Notes under the pieces: model-generated
What the model saw: the letters and a program-made list of their open reading frames with translations, nothing else
Database searches by the model: none
What the model was told of the DNA's origin: nothing
Assembly: GCF_019059575.1 (NCBI RefSeq)
Contig: NW_024882718.1
Location: forward strand, 153,797 to 217,796
Reading direction: 5' to 3'
DNA length: 64,000 nt
Source of the DNA: Amphibalanus amphitrite
Lineage: Eukaryota > Arthropoda > Thecostraca > Balanomorpha > Balanidae
In this document: piece by piece, positions 1-11,332 of the stretch
How positions within the stretch are numbered: position 1 is the first letter of the stretch
Layout of the letters: each line of letters opens with the position of its first letter
Made by a program: the position numbers and the translations under genes

Positions 1-584
1 TTCAGTAGAGCGGCGAGGTGACAATTGCCCCTACATCATGTGGTTTACTGGCGCATATCTCGAAAAGTAGCAGGGAAAAGCAGCAAAGTACCTATATGGA
101 ACGAAAGATGAGTAATCAGCGGCTAGTATAAGATGTTTATTTTTAGCCGCTCGAAATAACGTTTTTTTAAAAGTCTATTTAAAAATTTAGATATGATTTT
201 TATTTAGGTCTTGCAGCTGCTTGCAAAAAGCTAGCTTATCTTGCAGAAAAGCGATGCAATATGTAAGAATGTTGTTGGTACAGTGAACAACAGTGCCCTG
301 AACTAGTCTGACAGAAAATTGCGTTCAAAACGACAACTGGTCAACTAATAAACATCAACTTAAGATTAGCATTAAAATCGGCAAATGTGGTGGCCACTAG
401 CGAGTCTAAATAGTCTTGTGTTTGGTGACAACTGACCACCTCAATTTCGACCTTAGGGCAAAAATGGCATCGGAATCGTATTCTTCGATCAATTTGGGAT
501 TAAATGATACCTATTTTGTTCATATTGCGGACAGTCAGTTTGGGGGAATTTCTAGCGCTTTTTCGGGCTGCCGGCCTACAGTGC
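1..584. other. AT-rich stretch without recognised gene
   Basis: No open frame with recognisable protein similarity, no RNA gene and no clear repeat boundary was seen. Bases 530-584 lead into a dispersed repeat. Confidence 0.5.
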
Positions 585-804
585 GGCGGTGTCCTGCGCC
601 GGTGTTCATTGCCAAAGGTCAATGACCCGCCGGCTCTGATGCTTTTCGCTCATTTTTGAAAGCGAAGAAACTGAGCCTAAAGCACGTGCTTTCTGCTCGG
701 CGCCGGTCGCGGCCCAAAATGCGGCAAAGATGCGCCCGCCACGTGCACATCGCTGAACCCACCCCTCCAAAATGTAATACGACAAACAGATGCACGTGTC
801 CGAC
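585..804. repeat. Dispersed repeat R, copy 1, interrupted by a TTAA element
   Basis: This segment matches 3394-3598 in the same orientation over about 210 bp, with scattered differences. Shared blocks include the start TGCGCCGGTGTTCATTGCC and the end GACAAACAGATGCAC. Copy 1 is cut at 805 by the TTAA element Z1. The sequence after Z1 (2530-2650) has a TACATACATACACA stretch followed by GGACGTTTTGATTTGTATA, and copy 2 also runs into GGACGTTTTGATTT. That ending resembles the 3' tails of RTE/CR1-like non-LTR retrotransposons, which is an inference from general appearance only. Confidence 0.6.
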
Positions 805-808
805 TTAA

Positions 809-2525
809 CCCGCGCGGGGCTGCAGGGGGGGGGGGTAAATTTTATCCACCCTCGCGAATTTTTGCAATAACTCAAAAACGGCGGCGGAAGACGGGGATAC
901 TTATATTTTCCCTGTTGATTCAACCAACTATGACAAGATATTCATTGTTCGACATAACCTTTATTAGTATTTTTGACAAACGCTCGTCGTTGTACGACAA
1001 CCCCTTGTCAAAATGAGTTTAGTGAGTGGTATCTGTAAACTCATTTCAACAAACGTTTGTTACTTTTACAAGGAAAATTATTTAGCGCAAATCCCCGCAC
1101 CCTTTGCCATGTCATCGAACGACCCTATTGTTTGTCATGGTAGTTGTTCTTACAACCCACTCACATGTAGTTCGTTAGACTAGCTACCAAAGTTTGCTTT
1201 GTCATTGTTGTGTGAACGACTGTGTTCCTAGTTATAATAATGCGGCTACTAGGTAAAGACCTGCGCATGTTTGCATTTAACAGGGCTGAGCCGTGTACTT
1301 GTTAAGTCAAATCAGTGCAAATCTTAGTTAGCATAGTAATGTCTACGTGAAGCAAACCTGTACTTGTAAGCAATCTACTAGTCTCAGGCTTGTAACGTTT
1401 TACAAAGACCTCCCTTGTATTCGTCAGTTTTCTCCACAGATCGCAGGTCGCCGCTCTGCAGTCTCATTATTCTCAAACAAAAAAATTTGAGCGAAATCCG
1501 TCGGAAAATATTTGAGAAATTGACGTTTTAGTGACGTCATGTTCGCCATTTTCGCCTAAAAAACGGCAAAATTTCAAACGCCGCTAACATCTTCATTTTT
1601 AAAGGAATCAAGACGTAACAAAAAAGGTTATACGTAATTCTACTTTGTCTATCAAATGGCTATCTCGGTGTTTTGAAAATTTTGGATTTTGGCCAAAATA
1701 TTTTCAAAAAGCTGATTTTTTTGGGAAAATTATTAAAAAATCCAAAATTTTGAGTGTATCGAAAAAACCGGAATATATGTCAGAGATGTGGTGTATGTGC
1801 ACCTACATACCAATTTTTAGAAGAATCGATTCAAAAATGTGGGAGTTATTTAAAATTTTATGACGTCACGACACACAACAATTTTGAAAAATGAGTTTTA
1901 TGGAAGTTCTAGACCTTGCACGGAAACAAAAATAGCACCATTCGATTCGCCGTGAAAAACTGCATCAGATAGACACCTTTTTAGGCCTTAACAACCAACT
2001 TCAAAATTTGACCTCACTTGACCTGACCTTGACCTGGCCTCGACCTGAAATTCATCCAGATGTGGTCCCTATCACCTATTGAGTGTGCCTATTGAATTCT
2101 ATGAATAAAATGACCCATAAAACATGTGTCGCACATGCCCTTTTCTATATTTTGTTTTTGGTGACCTGACCTGACCTGACCTGACCTTGACCGTGACCTC
2201 TGAATGATATTATAAGCAGCGAATATTGTCTTGGTAGCCTAAGAACACGTTTTGGGCAATCAGTCTCAGTCCATTCTTCGGCAACTACGGTGCAAGGCCG
2301 ATACTGTAGAAACTTGCAATTTGTACCTTTGACATGACCTTGACCTTGACCTCAAGGCTCAAACTTTAAATTAAGTACATGTTTTTAGTTGTTCGTGATG
2401 AGATCTTTCGATTGGCGTTTGAATTTTCCAAATCGGACCATTAGTTCGGGAGATAACAGGGGGGGGGTAAAATTTACCCACCCCCAGACCCGCGCGTTCG
2501 GCTGGAGACCCCAGCCCCGCGCGGG
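809..2525. mobile_element. TTAA-flanked non-autonomous element Z1
   Basis: The body is bounded by TTAA at 805-808 and 2526-2529. Inverted ends read CCCGCGCGGGGCTG. Inside the left end is a G-run (827-836). The right end has a G-run/C-run pair at 2459-2485 and a second copy of CCCGCGCG 27 bp inside the outer one (2489 and 2516). The interior holds TGACC/GGTCA strings (2011-2350). No transposase frame was seen. TTAA sites with CCC ends are typical of piggyBac elements, so a piggyBac-type MITE is inferred. Confidence 0.7.
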
Positions 2526-2529
2526 TTAA

Positions 2530-2650
2530 GTCGAAAATTTCACCCCCGTAGCCCGCACCGTTCCGGAGCAATAGCTCGCCAAGCGTGACTGACGCGTTAC
2601 ATACATACACACATATTTACATACGGACGTTTTGATTTGTATATAAGTAA
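2530..2650. repeat. Probable LINE 3' tail
   Basis: An ACATAC-type simple repeat is followed by TACGGACGTTTTGATTTGTA. This pattern resembles the 3' ends of several invertebrate non-LTR elements and recurs at 3596-3625. It probably belongs with repeat R. The element family is not determined. Confidence 0.35.
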
Positions 2651-3281
2651 CTAGGGGTGCGTTCGGAGAGCGCGGAATATTCCCCGTCATCGTGAAAATT
2701 CCCCGTGTTGCGTTCGGAGAGGGACATTCCATACCGCCAATTTCAAGGATCGGCGCTACTGCGCCAAGTTGAGTTCGTGGGATTTTGTTTGGGTTATTTG
2801 AGTTATTTGGTTATTTGGAACGCTACATCTATGGCAAGATGTAATAAGAATGAAGCTCTTGAAGAAAGAACAACTAAGAAAAATCACAATTATTTTCAAA
2901 AAGTCCCATCTGTACTGTGCCCCCCCCCCCATCCCAAACACACACAACACAACACTTCAAATTATCGTTTTCATTGCTTCAGAGGACAATCACACAACTG
3001 AGTAAGCATTATCAATTGTTGGATTTGCAATGAAACTGATCAGGGTGGAAACAAACGCAAGAAATATCCATTTATATTCAATAATATACTCACTCGAGCA
3101 TACCGATGGGCGCCGCCATCTTCACGGGAACGACGCGTGAGATGCTTTTTAGATTCCGCGCTTTTCGCGTTCGTTCCGCGGAACTTTCCCCGGGAATCGC
3201 TCTCCGAACGGCACATTCGGCGGAAATTTCATGCCGGCGTGGAATATTCCCCGGGAATCTGCCTCTCCGAACGCACCCTAG
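2651..3281. mobile_element. MITE with CTAGGG(G)TGCGTTCGGAGAG ends
   Basis: The two ends are inverted copies of about 19-20 bp: CTAGGGGTGCGTTCGGAGAG at 2651 and its complement ending at 3281. The same CGTTCGGAGAG motif recurs inside both ends (2711 and about 3200), beside GGAATATTCCCCG blocks. I could not identify a convincing target-site duplication, so hAT and PIF/Harbinger remain alternatives. A poly-C run lies at 2921-2930. No coding capacity was seen. Confidence 0.65.
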
Positions 3282-3393
3282 GTGTCCAGCATTACGCGCA
3301 GCGTAATATAAATCAAGTTTCATTGAAATCGGCCCAGTAGCGGCTGAGTTATTGCAAGAATAAATTTGGCAATGCCTCTAAGCGGGCGGTGCC

Positions 3394-3625
3394 CTGCGCC
3401 GGTGTTCATTGCCAAAGGCCAATGACCTCCCGGCTCTGATGCTTTTCGCTCAGTTTTGCAAGCGAAGAAGTCAGTCTAAGGCGCGTGCCCTCTGCTCGGC
3501 GCCGGCCGCGGCCCAACATGCGGCAAAGATGCGCCTGCCACGTGCAAACCACCGAACCCACCCCCTCCAAAAGTTAATACGACAAACAGATGCACCTACG
3601 GACGTTTTGATTTTTATAAAGGGTA
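3394..3625. repeat. Dispersed repeat R, copy 2
   Basis: Direct repeat of 585-796. It continues through CTACGGACGTTTTGATTT into a short A/T tail and is not interrupted, unlike copy 1. Confidence 0.6.
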
Positions 3626-3739
3626 ATACAACTAAGGAACTAATTACTTATACAACTTATAACTTTTGAACTAAGAAACATAGAGACATAAAATTAATAC
3701 ATTTTTTGTTGCTCTCGTCGAGGCAATGCGAAATAAGTA

Positions 3740-4393
3740 TGCGATGACCTTCACAGGTCAATTTGAAATTTGACCCGAGGTCAAGGTCAGATCACCAATG
3801 AGGTTGTGGGGTATGGTCATGCTGCATACCAAACGACGCGCCTTGACCAGGCGAGCAGTTTGGTACCATTTACAAGTCTTGAGCACCATCATGTCGTGGT
3901 TTATTGACAAAAAACGATTTATGACGTGACATGACCTTAGATGACCTTTCCCGGTGCCCCTGTCAATAAGCGGCACCAGGATCATCACCGATGAGATAAT
4001 CTTCCATAATACTGAAAGAATTGTGTGGTTTTGACACGAAGCAGGAGGCATTTCAATATTTTCCCATAGGCTTGCAATGTAAAGGTCACGAGTCTGGCCT
4101 GACCTCAGGTCACAGATATAAAAATTCTGAGATATAGAAATTGCCTATACTGGTACCCTAACTAAAGCCTGAAGAGAAGAAACTGATCAGTCAAAAACTC
4201 TAGCTCTGGCGTGATTGCAAACTTTTCTGAGGTGGGGTCAACAAACCGCCTCTGGTGACCTGACCTGACCTGACCCGGTAACTTTTTTTGTCAAAATGTG
4301 CGCAATGAATGTTTAAGAAAAGTCACCGAGTATGAGCTTTCAGTATTGCGGCGTTTAGCAATTGCACAAGAAAAACCTGAAGGGGGGGGGACC
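3740..4393. mobile_element. TTAA element H1, part left of an insertion
   Basis: A GGTCA/TGACC-rich body ends in a G-run and ACC immediately before TTAA at 4394. After element A1 the sequence resumes with AGGCCCCCAGCCCGGAATAGGG and another TTAA (5607-5610). The same terminal sequence with the same kind of body recurs at 62340-62608 and 63486-63668, so the pieces are read as one element split by A1. The left limit is not resolved. Confidence 0.5.
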
Positions 4394-4397
4394 TTAA

Positions 4398-5580
4398 CCC
4401 GGCAGGCGGTGGGCCTACCAGCCACCTTCCGCGCGGTGGGGGGGGGGGCATTTTTTTGCCCCTCCCCCCGTATCTCCGAAATTACTGGACGGATCCGAAA
4501 AATTCAAACGGCGTTCGATAGCCCTGTCATATTTGTCGAGGGAAACCAAATTTCATTGACCTCGGGGTCACCGATGACGTCACAGGTCAGGTCAAAGATA
4601 AAATGTTTCACCGTTCACGGGGCTTCTAGGGAAAGCGCTATAACACCGAGTAAAACGCATTTTGTCGAAAATCAGCGATAAGGCGTCAGTTGTCTAGTAC
4701 ATATGTTGCTATTAGAGGTCACTGGTCATACCAGGTCAGGTCACAGGTCAGGTCACCAAGGGTCACCACATGAGCCCAACTTTACTAAGGTTATGCGATG
4801 CATGTTTTATGGCCAGTTTTTCATTTCCAACTCAATGGTGTTGGTTATAAGACCATCAGGTACGGTTTAGGTCACTTTCGGGTGGAGGTCAGGTCAAGGT
4901 CAGGTCAAAAAGGTCAAATTTCAAAGTTGATATTTTTGAATAAAATGGGTATCGATTCGATGCAGCTCGTCACGGGGAGTCTAATGGTGGTCTTTGTTTT
5001 GCGCTACGAGGTCTAGAATTGCTAAAAATTGAGTTTGAAAATTTGACGTCATCAATTTTGAACAGTTTTTTCGCTATAACTTGGCCAAAAAAAGAGGTAT
5101 CGATCTCAAATTTGGTATGTAGATAGAAGGCAGTAGGGACTATCACATATATTCCGGTTTTTTCGAAATTCAAAAAACTTTTTGGATTTTTTTGGCTATT
5201 ATATTCTAAAAATCTATTTTTTTATTTTTGGGGGTCAAAATCCAACAAATTCGAAAAACCGAAATAGCAGTTTTGTAGCCCTTTAGATTCCACACCTTTT
5301 ATGCCCGAAACATTTTTCTGTATCTCTAAAGCTGTAGGCCTGACAGCTCTTCCCGAGAAACCTTTTTTTGGGTCGAAAATGGCAAAAATGACGTCACTCT
5401 GACATCATTAGCGGCCAACCTATCATAGCCTTTGGAAAAAATTTTTGGTCACCATGTGCGCTAGCTGCTCCCGGGAGGGTACTGAAAGTTTGGTGACGAT
5501 CGGCGCAGCGGTTCTCGAGATATATTTAAAAAAACTAAGGGGGGGGGCAAAAAAATGCCCCCCCCCCACCGCCTGGAAGG
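4398..5580 (+). mobile_element. TTAA-flanked element A, copy A1
   Basis: TTAA lies at 4394-4397 and 5581-5584. The left end starts CCCGGCAGGCGGTGGG; the right end, complemented, starts CCTTCCAGGCGGTGGG. The left end carries CGGTGGG twice, at 4407 and 4434, and its inner copy (CCTTCCGCGCGGTGGG) matches the right end. A G-run, T-rich loop and C-run form a hairpin inside each end. The body has AGGTCA strings at about 4585 and 4713-4910. Near full-length copies are A2 and A3. No transposase is encoded. It appears to sit in the apex TTAA of a hairpin belonging to element H1. Confidence 0.85.
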
Positions 5581-5584
5581 TTAA

Positions 5585-5606
5585 AGGCCCCCAGCCCGGA
5601 ATAGGG
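5585..5606. mobile_element. TTAA element H1, right terminus
   Basis: AGGCCCCCAGCCCGGAATAG plus GG is followed by TTAA (5607-5610). It matches the terminus ending at 63668. Confidence 0.5.
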
Positions 5607-5610
5607 TTAA

Positions 5611-6074
5611 GACTACCACCGGTGGAGGCCGTAGTCTTAGCCACACATTTTGTAGGCGGCAAATATGCAAGGTATTTTTAAAAGTCGTGATGCATGAACA
5701 CCTTTTAGCGGCATGCAAAATAAGTACCTACCTAAAACACGTGAGAAAATGTTTAAATATTGTAACCAAGACAATAACTACCAAGAGACTTATTCTCTCA
5801 TTTTGGCGAAAAGCTTAGGGGGGTGTTCCCCCCCCCCCCCACTTCCCCTACATGAGTTACAAACCTGCACACATTTTACTACACCATTTTTTTTTTTTGA
5901 GTTACACCAAAGCCCATTTTACACAATGTGGGCTTTGTGGGTTCGATTATCGAAGTTTACAACTTTGTCGGTTTTGTCTTGTTTTTGCTTTTAGTAGCCA
6001 CCGTTGTTTTACCCACAGGTACCAAGACCCAGGAGTGACGTCAGGACGTCAGCAGTGACGTAATTACCGTCATC
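5611..6074 (+). promoter_or_regulatory. Upstream region of the lectin gene
   Basis: The 460 bp before the lectin start contain a G/C hairpin-like run (5817-5841), a T-run (5887-5899) and two splice-acceptor-like strings, TTTTGCTTTTAG (ending about 5995) and TTACCCACAG (ending 6018). The second would place a 5' untranslated exon boundary 56 bp before the ATG. Two TGACGTCA-like motifs lie at 6036-6062. No clear TATA box was found. Promoter position is therefore not established. Confidence 0.3.
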
Positions 6075-6542
6075 ATGCTGCAGTGGACTCTGCGCCTGAC
6101 GCTGGTGTCCGCCGCCGTCGCCGCCGCCGCTGGCTACTGCCCTTCCCCAGAATGGAAGCAATACAGGGACAAATGCTACTGGCTCTCCGACTATGGTCTT
6201 CACTGGGATGACGTGTCCAACGTGTGTACCACGGTTCATCCCGACGCAACGATGGTTTCCATCCATGACGCCGAAGAGAACACATTCGTCGCGGAGGAGG
6301 TTTCAGTATATAGCGATGGGGGCAAGAAATACAGCTGGATCGGCCTGTCGAGACACAACAGCACTTCCTCGTGGACCTGGACCGACGGAACTCCGTACAA
6401 CTTCAGTCTCTGGTTTGATAACGACTCGGATAACTTTGGTGGGGACTGTGCAATGATCAATTATTATTCCTGGACCACTTGGGCTAGCCACCCATGCAGC
6501 AGCTATCATCTTTATTTTATCTGTCAGATATTTGCCATCTGA
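6075..6542 (+). CDS. Secreted C-type lectin-domain protein
   Basis: The 155-residue product has a signal peptide (about residues 1-20, hydrophobic, ending AAAAG) followed by one C-type lectin fold to the C-terminus. Cysteines at 22, 34, 51, 125, 141 and 150 fit the long-form CTLD pattern (short N-terminal pair, long-range pair, loop pair). WIGL (88-91) and WTWTDGTP (100-107) are fold signatures. The calcium/sugar site looks non-canonical: neither EPN nor QPD is present in the long loop, and the usual WND position reads WTTW (133-136). Carbohydrate specificity cannot be predicted and calcium binding may be lost. Asn-Xaa-Ser/Thr sites occur at 95, 109 and 116. The frame is complete without introns; an upstream non-coding exon is possible. 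Such proteins are often immune or adhesive in arthropods, which is inference here. Confidence 0.85.
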   Translation: MLQWTLRLTLVSAAVAAAAGYCPSPEWKQYRDKCYWLSDYGLHWDDVSNVCTTVHPDATMVSIHDAEENTFVAEEVSVYSDGGKKYSWIGLSRHNSTSSWTWTDGTPYNFSLWFDNDSDNFGGDCAMINYYSWTTWASHPCSSYHLYFICQIFAI

Positions 6543-6828
6543 AAAACAACGTCTGATATCGGCAACGTACTCGGTTCCGCAAGATTAGCTGCCATCGTTG
6601 CTGCCAATGGTTACTTCAGTTCAGTTCAATGTATTTCGAATCATTCCATTGCATGGTTTAGTATTTGATTCGATCACACACACACACACACAAAAGACAT
6701 GGTACACCTAACCCCTCCCCCCCCCCCCCCACACACGCACACATGCACAAACACTGCCGCAGTAGACTGATGAGTGCAAAGCATCAAGCGCGTCACAATT
6801 TTCACGGATATGACAGAAGGCAAAAACG

Positions 6829-7126
6829 CTAGGCAGCAAGGTGGCGAAGAAACTCAGCGTGTGTTCCGGCAGAGCTAGTGGTGGTGGGTGGGAGGTGGTT
6901 CCAGGAGGTTGCCGCTCGGTAGGAAAAAGCTCGTCTCGACATTGATAGACGATAATTTGGTAATTCTAATGCACCCGACAGCGTGGAACGTGTGGCGCGC
7001 GCAGACACAGCCGCCCGTGTTGTGAACAACGTGCGTAATGCCGCACTTCAGCGTAATGCCCCCTTCTACTTCAGCGACACAAATAAATTGTGTGCTGAAT
7101 AATGTTAAAAATTGTATCAGCCCCAT
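6829..7126 (-). pseudogene. LINE reverse-transcriptase C-terminal fragment
   Basis: The minus-strand frame ending at 6829 contains RRAFSYRAATSWNHLPP. This is the motif found near the C-terminus of many non-LTR retrotransposon ORF2 proteins (general form RRSFxYRxxxLWNxLP). Only the last 65 or so residues are present and a frame change lies near 7029, so it is a truncated relic. Its orientation opposes the lectin gene just upstream. Confidence 0.6.
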
Positions 7127-7149
7127 GCATAAACCTCAGTATACCGGCT

Positions 7150-7190
7150 GCATACAGCACAGGGTGTCTCAAAAGTAATGTCACACCCTC
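7150..7190. repeat. Possible mariner-like terminal sequence
   Basis: CAGGGTGTCTCAAAAGTAAT resembles terminal sequences seen on some Tc1/mariner-type elements. No partner end or transposase was found nearby. Confidence 0.25.
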
Positions 7191-7835
7191 CCACAACCTT
7201 CATTTTGCCTTCTATACCGGCGCAATATCAATATAATTTCGCCAGTACTGGCTCCCAGACCATATCAGTTGGGGAAACTGTGTTCAAATCTTCCATTTTT
7301 GGAAGCCTTCCATTTTTGAAAGGATTTTCGATATATGGGTACGCATATTTCAAAAATGGGTACGCTGATAATCGTACCCAAATATAGAAAATGTTGCGAA
7401 TATGTTGGGACTTACCGATTTCCACCGAACTTGAGGCAAATGCGACTATCGCCCCTGGTCGCTTTCAATTCGCCATAAGTAGGTAATGAGTCGTGGAAAA
7501 TTGACAAAAAAATTACCGAAAAACGATGGTTTTATAACACCTTATCAGACATTTTGTAAGCAAAAAGCATCAAAAACGAAAAGTAAATATTCTTAAAAGT
7601 ACTTTAGTGACGGGCCATGCTTGTTTGATACCGGCAGACTTTGTTTACAGTGCGGAATTGTCGGGAAGGAGTATGGCGGTCCCGGGAGGGTAGTGGCGAG
7701 TAAAACATGTGTTTGTTGCTGTTTTCTGCATTTATTAGCATATTGCGTAGTTGATTTCAAATTTTTAAGACTTTTGCCAAATATTTGGGTGGAGGTCTCA
7801 TCATTTTTCAATGTTTTCCCGGAATATGGGACGAA

Positions 7836-8870
7836 TTACCCCGCGCCCCACTGGGGTCTTTTTATAACGCGCCCCACTGGGGGGGGGGGCTATTTATAGA
7901 CCCCCCCCTCCTAACTCCGAAACTACTGGGCCGATTGTCAAAATTCAAACGGCGTCTGATAGTCCTGGAAAAACTGTCGAATTTTATTTACCTTGAGGTC
8001 ACCGATGACTTCACAAGTCAGGTCAAAGTAAAAGTTATCGACGTTTTGGCTTGTTAACTACTTGAGCTCTGGCCGCCGGCTCAAAAGTCGGATCAGGCTC
8101 ATTTTTGGTTTACACACTCATGAATATATGAATATATGTCTAAGATACCCTGAGGGTACCAAACTTTTACTTCGAATTTTTCAGGTCACGGGCAGGTCAT
8201 CCTGGGTCATGGAAATATTCTATTTAATCGGTCACGTGACACATGTTGTATGGTCCATAGTTAGGCCATAGATTTCGAAATCAGTGTCGTCTGTGTCATA
8301 TCAGGCCATTTTCAGCCAAAAAAAGCTGAGGTCAGGTCATTTTCAGGTAAAAAAGGTCAAATTTTGAAGTTGAAATTGTTCAACAAAAAAGGTATCTATC
8401 AGATGCAGCTTGAGCTCAGGAACACGATGGTGCTATTTATTTAAGTGTACGATGTCAAAAACGTACAAAAAAAAAAATGATTGGAAAATTTGATAATGAC
8501 ATATTTTTTTTTCTATAAAGCGTATACCTTGGCTATTTTTGATGATAGCGGGCCAAAACTTCCTAGAGTAGGTCACCGGTATGTGTTCTATCACATATAT
8601 TCCGTTTTTTTTTCGAAAAAATCAAAAACTTTTTTGAAAAAAAAAAATTGGGGAAAAATATATTTTGATAGTTAAATGTATACTTTCTAAATTTTCAAAA
8701 TTTTGATAATCCGAGATAGCAGCTTGATAGCCCTGTTCATTCTGAGTCCCCTCATGCAAAAAAATCGTATCTATCTTAAAAACTAAGCTCTTGAGAGCAT
8801 AGTGACCCCCTAGGTGATTTGTGAATTTTTGAATTAGACTTGCGATACTGTGCCACTCGCTCACCGCGCT
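7836..8870. mobile_element. TTAA-type element F, one recognisable end
   Basis: The left end begins TTACCCCGCGCCCCACTGG. GCGCCCCACTGGGG is repeated 26 bp further in (7843 and 7869), followed by a G-run, CTATTTATAG and a C-run hairpin (7878-7908). The following CTCCGAAACTACTGG and CAAACGGCG blocks match element A, and the body has AGGTCA strings (7995-8020, 8330-8365). The target site reads TTAC rather than TTAA, and the right end could not be found, so the copy is old or truncated. Confidence 0.5.
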
Positions 8871-9075
8871 GATTGCTTGTTACTATGTATCGAAATGTAA
8901 CGATTTATTGAATCACTGATGATGTTTCTGTTAAGAGAAGAAACGTTTGAAAATGTTACTAAATGATCAATACAACTTTGTGCCTTTTAATCAGGTTCAT
9001 TCTCATCTTAAATGCGAACTTTTGTATTGCAAAAGGTGGAATAATACATATTTTCCTCAAATAACTAATGTTTTA

Positions 9076-9110
9076 TTAACCTGCGCCGTGCTGGGGGGGG
9101 GGGGGGAGCG
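9076..9110. mobile_element. Solo TTAA-element terminus
   Basis: TTAACCTGCGCCGTGCTGGG followed by a long G-run resembles the end of element E (CCCGCGCCCTGCTGGG). No C-run or matching second end follows, so only a terminal fragment is called. Confidence 0.35.
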
Positions 9111-9875
9111 TACCGGGAGAGCCGGAAGCGAAAACAATACACACCTTGCTAGCGCCACAGCTGGGTGTGTCTGCCTGGCGTCTCCCCTGGCCACTGCACT
9201 GTGCTTCAGCTGTGGGTCTGTGGGGCACGGCCTGACAGGCATGCGTGCGAACGCGTAACCAGTTGTTTGAGCCGATTATGTCACCTTCGACCCTGAAGGC
9301 TGTTGTTCAATGTGTACCTGATCCGGTGTGAATCGTTCATGTCATGTGATACATTATGTGACCTGATAATTTCAGCATTTCTCAAACAATTATGGCGTTG
9401 TTGTCCCAAAGTTGGGTGACGCGTCGCATCTGTCGACATTATCGTGGTTATCGGTTTGGCAGTGGCGCACAATACATATGAATATACCTATGTATTAAAC
9501 TATTTCGCTTGGACCAACAGAGACGAGCACTGCACATACGTCATAAAGATGTATGTACCTATGTATATTGCATATTGGTCGTATCAATTGATGAGACGGT
9601 GTATTCAACACATAATATGTTTGTGATGGTTTTCTTTTTAAGAACACCTTGCACAATTAAGACTAAAATGAAAATATATGTCCTGTAAGTGAAAGACGAA
9701 AGTGCGGTACCACTTGGAGAATAAAATCTCCTTTGTAGTAATACTAGTAACGATCTTAACTTTTCGCCAAAGAAAATTACATCAACGTCTAAAGGAACGC
9801 ATTATACAATCAGCACTGCAATGAGTACCTATATGCACATTGCACATATTAGTGTCTCTAATCTCAAACGATTTT
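9111..9875. other. Stretch without recognised features
   Basis: No gene-like frame, RNA gene or bounded repeat was recognised here on either strand. Confidence 0.4.
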
Positions 9876-9879
9876 ATAA

Positions 9880-10791
9880 CCCTCGCCGGCACAGGCCATT
9901 TTGCATCTTTCGACGGCACGAGGGGGGGGGGTTTGTACGACCCCCCCCCCCCCATCGCGTTTGGCCCCTGATCGAGCTAGAGCTTCGCAGAAAAAACGAG
10001 CGTGTTGCCCGTCACGAGAGGAAGCCGATGATATCCAATTTTAAGGTCCTAGGTCATAGGGTGACCTTCCAGGTCAGGTCAATGACCCGAAAATCGGAAA
10101 ATCGGGACATGTTAGAAAGTCGCAAAGTGTGGTTGCTATGGGGTTTTCGGGGGTGCTGCTCACGAATATCGTGTTAGTTTTGATCACAGATGATCCTTGA
10201 TCACAGTTTTGATCCTTAAGTATTTAGACCAGGTCGGGTCAGGTCAGGTCAGGTCAACCGGTAGGGGTCGTGACGGGTATTCGCAATACGTGTCAACCGC
10301 CTCTGACAGCTTCGCAACATGTTACGAAGGCACCAAAACTACTTCGTAAATGTTCAAATGGTTGCTAAGTTCGAAATCAGCTAAGAAAACTAGCCTAGAA
10401 ACATGTAAAACTCGAAAAAGTGAACCGAGGTCACCAAAGGTCAATGCCCTGACCTGACCTTCAGGTGATCTTGACATCCACCCTAATGCATGGGAGCAAC
10501 ATCAAATCACATGTTTGAACGTTTGAAATCACGAAAAGCTTGCAAACGCGCGGCTAATGCGAGCCGACATACGCCGAATCGCGATTCCGGCCAAACATGG
10601 TCCCGAAAGTAGTTCACAGGTCAAAGGTTATTTGGGTCAGGGTCATGAAATTTTTAGGGTAGGTGTAAAATTGATCACTGCGAGGGTACTCAAGGTTTGG
10701 TCGCGATCGGCCGATTTTTACGCGAGTTATTCGCGAAAACCCTTAGGGGAGGGGGTTGCATCACCCCCCCCCCCCCCTGTGCCGGCGAGGG
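9880..10791 (+). mobile_element. TTAA-flanked element B, copy B1
   Basis: The ends are CCCTCGCCGGCACAGG and its complement. The right flank is TTAA (10792-10795); the left flank reads ATAA, probably a mutated TTAA. CG(C/A)(C/G)GGCAC occurs twice at the left end only (9884 and 9911). Both ends carry a G-run/C-run hairpin (9928-9955 and 10746-10777). Dense GGTCA/TGACC strings fill the body. Copy B2 at 32860-33755 is closely similar throughout. There is no coding capacity. Confidence 0.8.
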
Positions 10792-11072
10792 TTAAATATC
10801 ACGTGGTCATGTAATCGTGTACATAGTAATAAAGAAAGGACGCCATTTAATCGCGTCCTAAAAAAGCTATTTCTGGCACTAAATAGCTCTTCCAGCCTAA
10901 ACTTGGTCGCCAGCACCTATTTGGCGATATCCAGCACCTACGGCCAAAGTTGACCTAATTTAGCTGTTTCTGGCACTAATTCTTCGGTATTGCTTGCTCT
11001 AAATGCTGAACGTAGCACCTATCTAGGAGGAAAGTAGGTGGCAGCACTGTCGAGTCGAGCTATTTGGCATAA

Positions 11073-11332
11073 GAGGTTGGCGCAGCGATGCAGCGGCAGC
11101 CGGTAGTGGTAGCCGCCGCCAGGAGCACCCCTCGGAGGGGGCACTTTTGGAGACCGTTTTGATGTACCGGGCCGGGGGCACCAGCTCGGCGACGGCGTCG
11201 GGATGAGCCTCCGCCGTCTCCACTCTCCACCTCGAGGAGGCGGTCTCCACCAGAGAGCTTCAGGGCCCTCCAGAGCCACTAAGGCTACACCGCGGCTTCG
11301 CCGCGGCTGCGGGGACCGACAACAACAACAAC
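11073..11332 (+). mobile_element. GC-rich retroposon-like insertion
   Basis: A 260-bp GC-rich block ends in an (AAC)n tail and is flanked by the 15-bp direct repeat AGCTATTTGGCATAA (11058-11072 and 11333-11347). A 3' simple tail plus a long target duplication is typical of LINE-mobilised retroposition. TTGGCGCAGCGATG near the 5' end resembles a Pol III A-box, but no convincing B-box was found. It could be a SINE or a retroposed transcript fragment. Confidence 0.5.
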
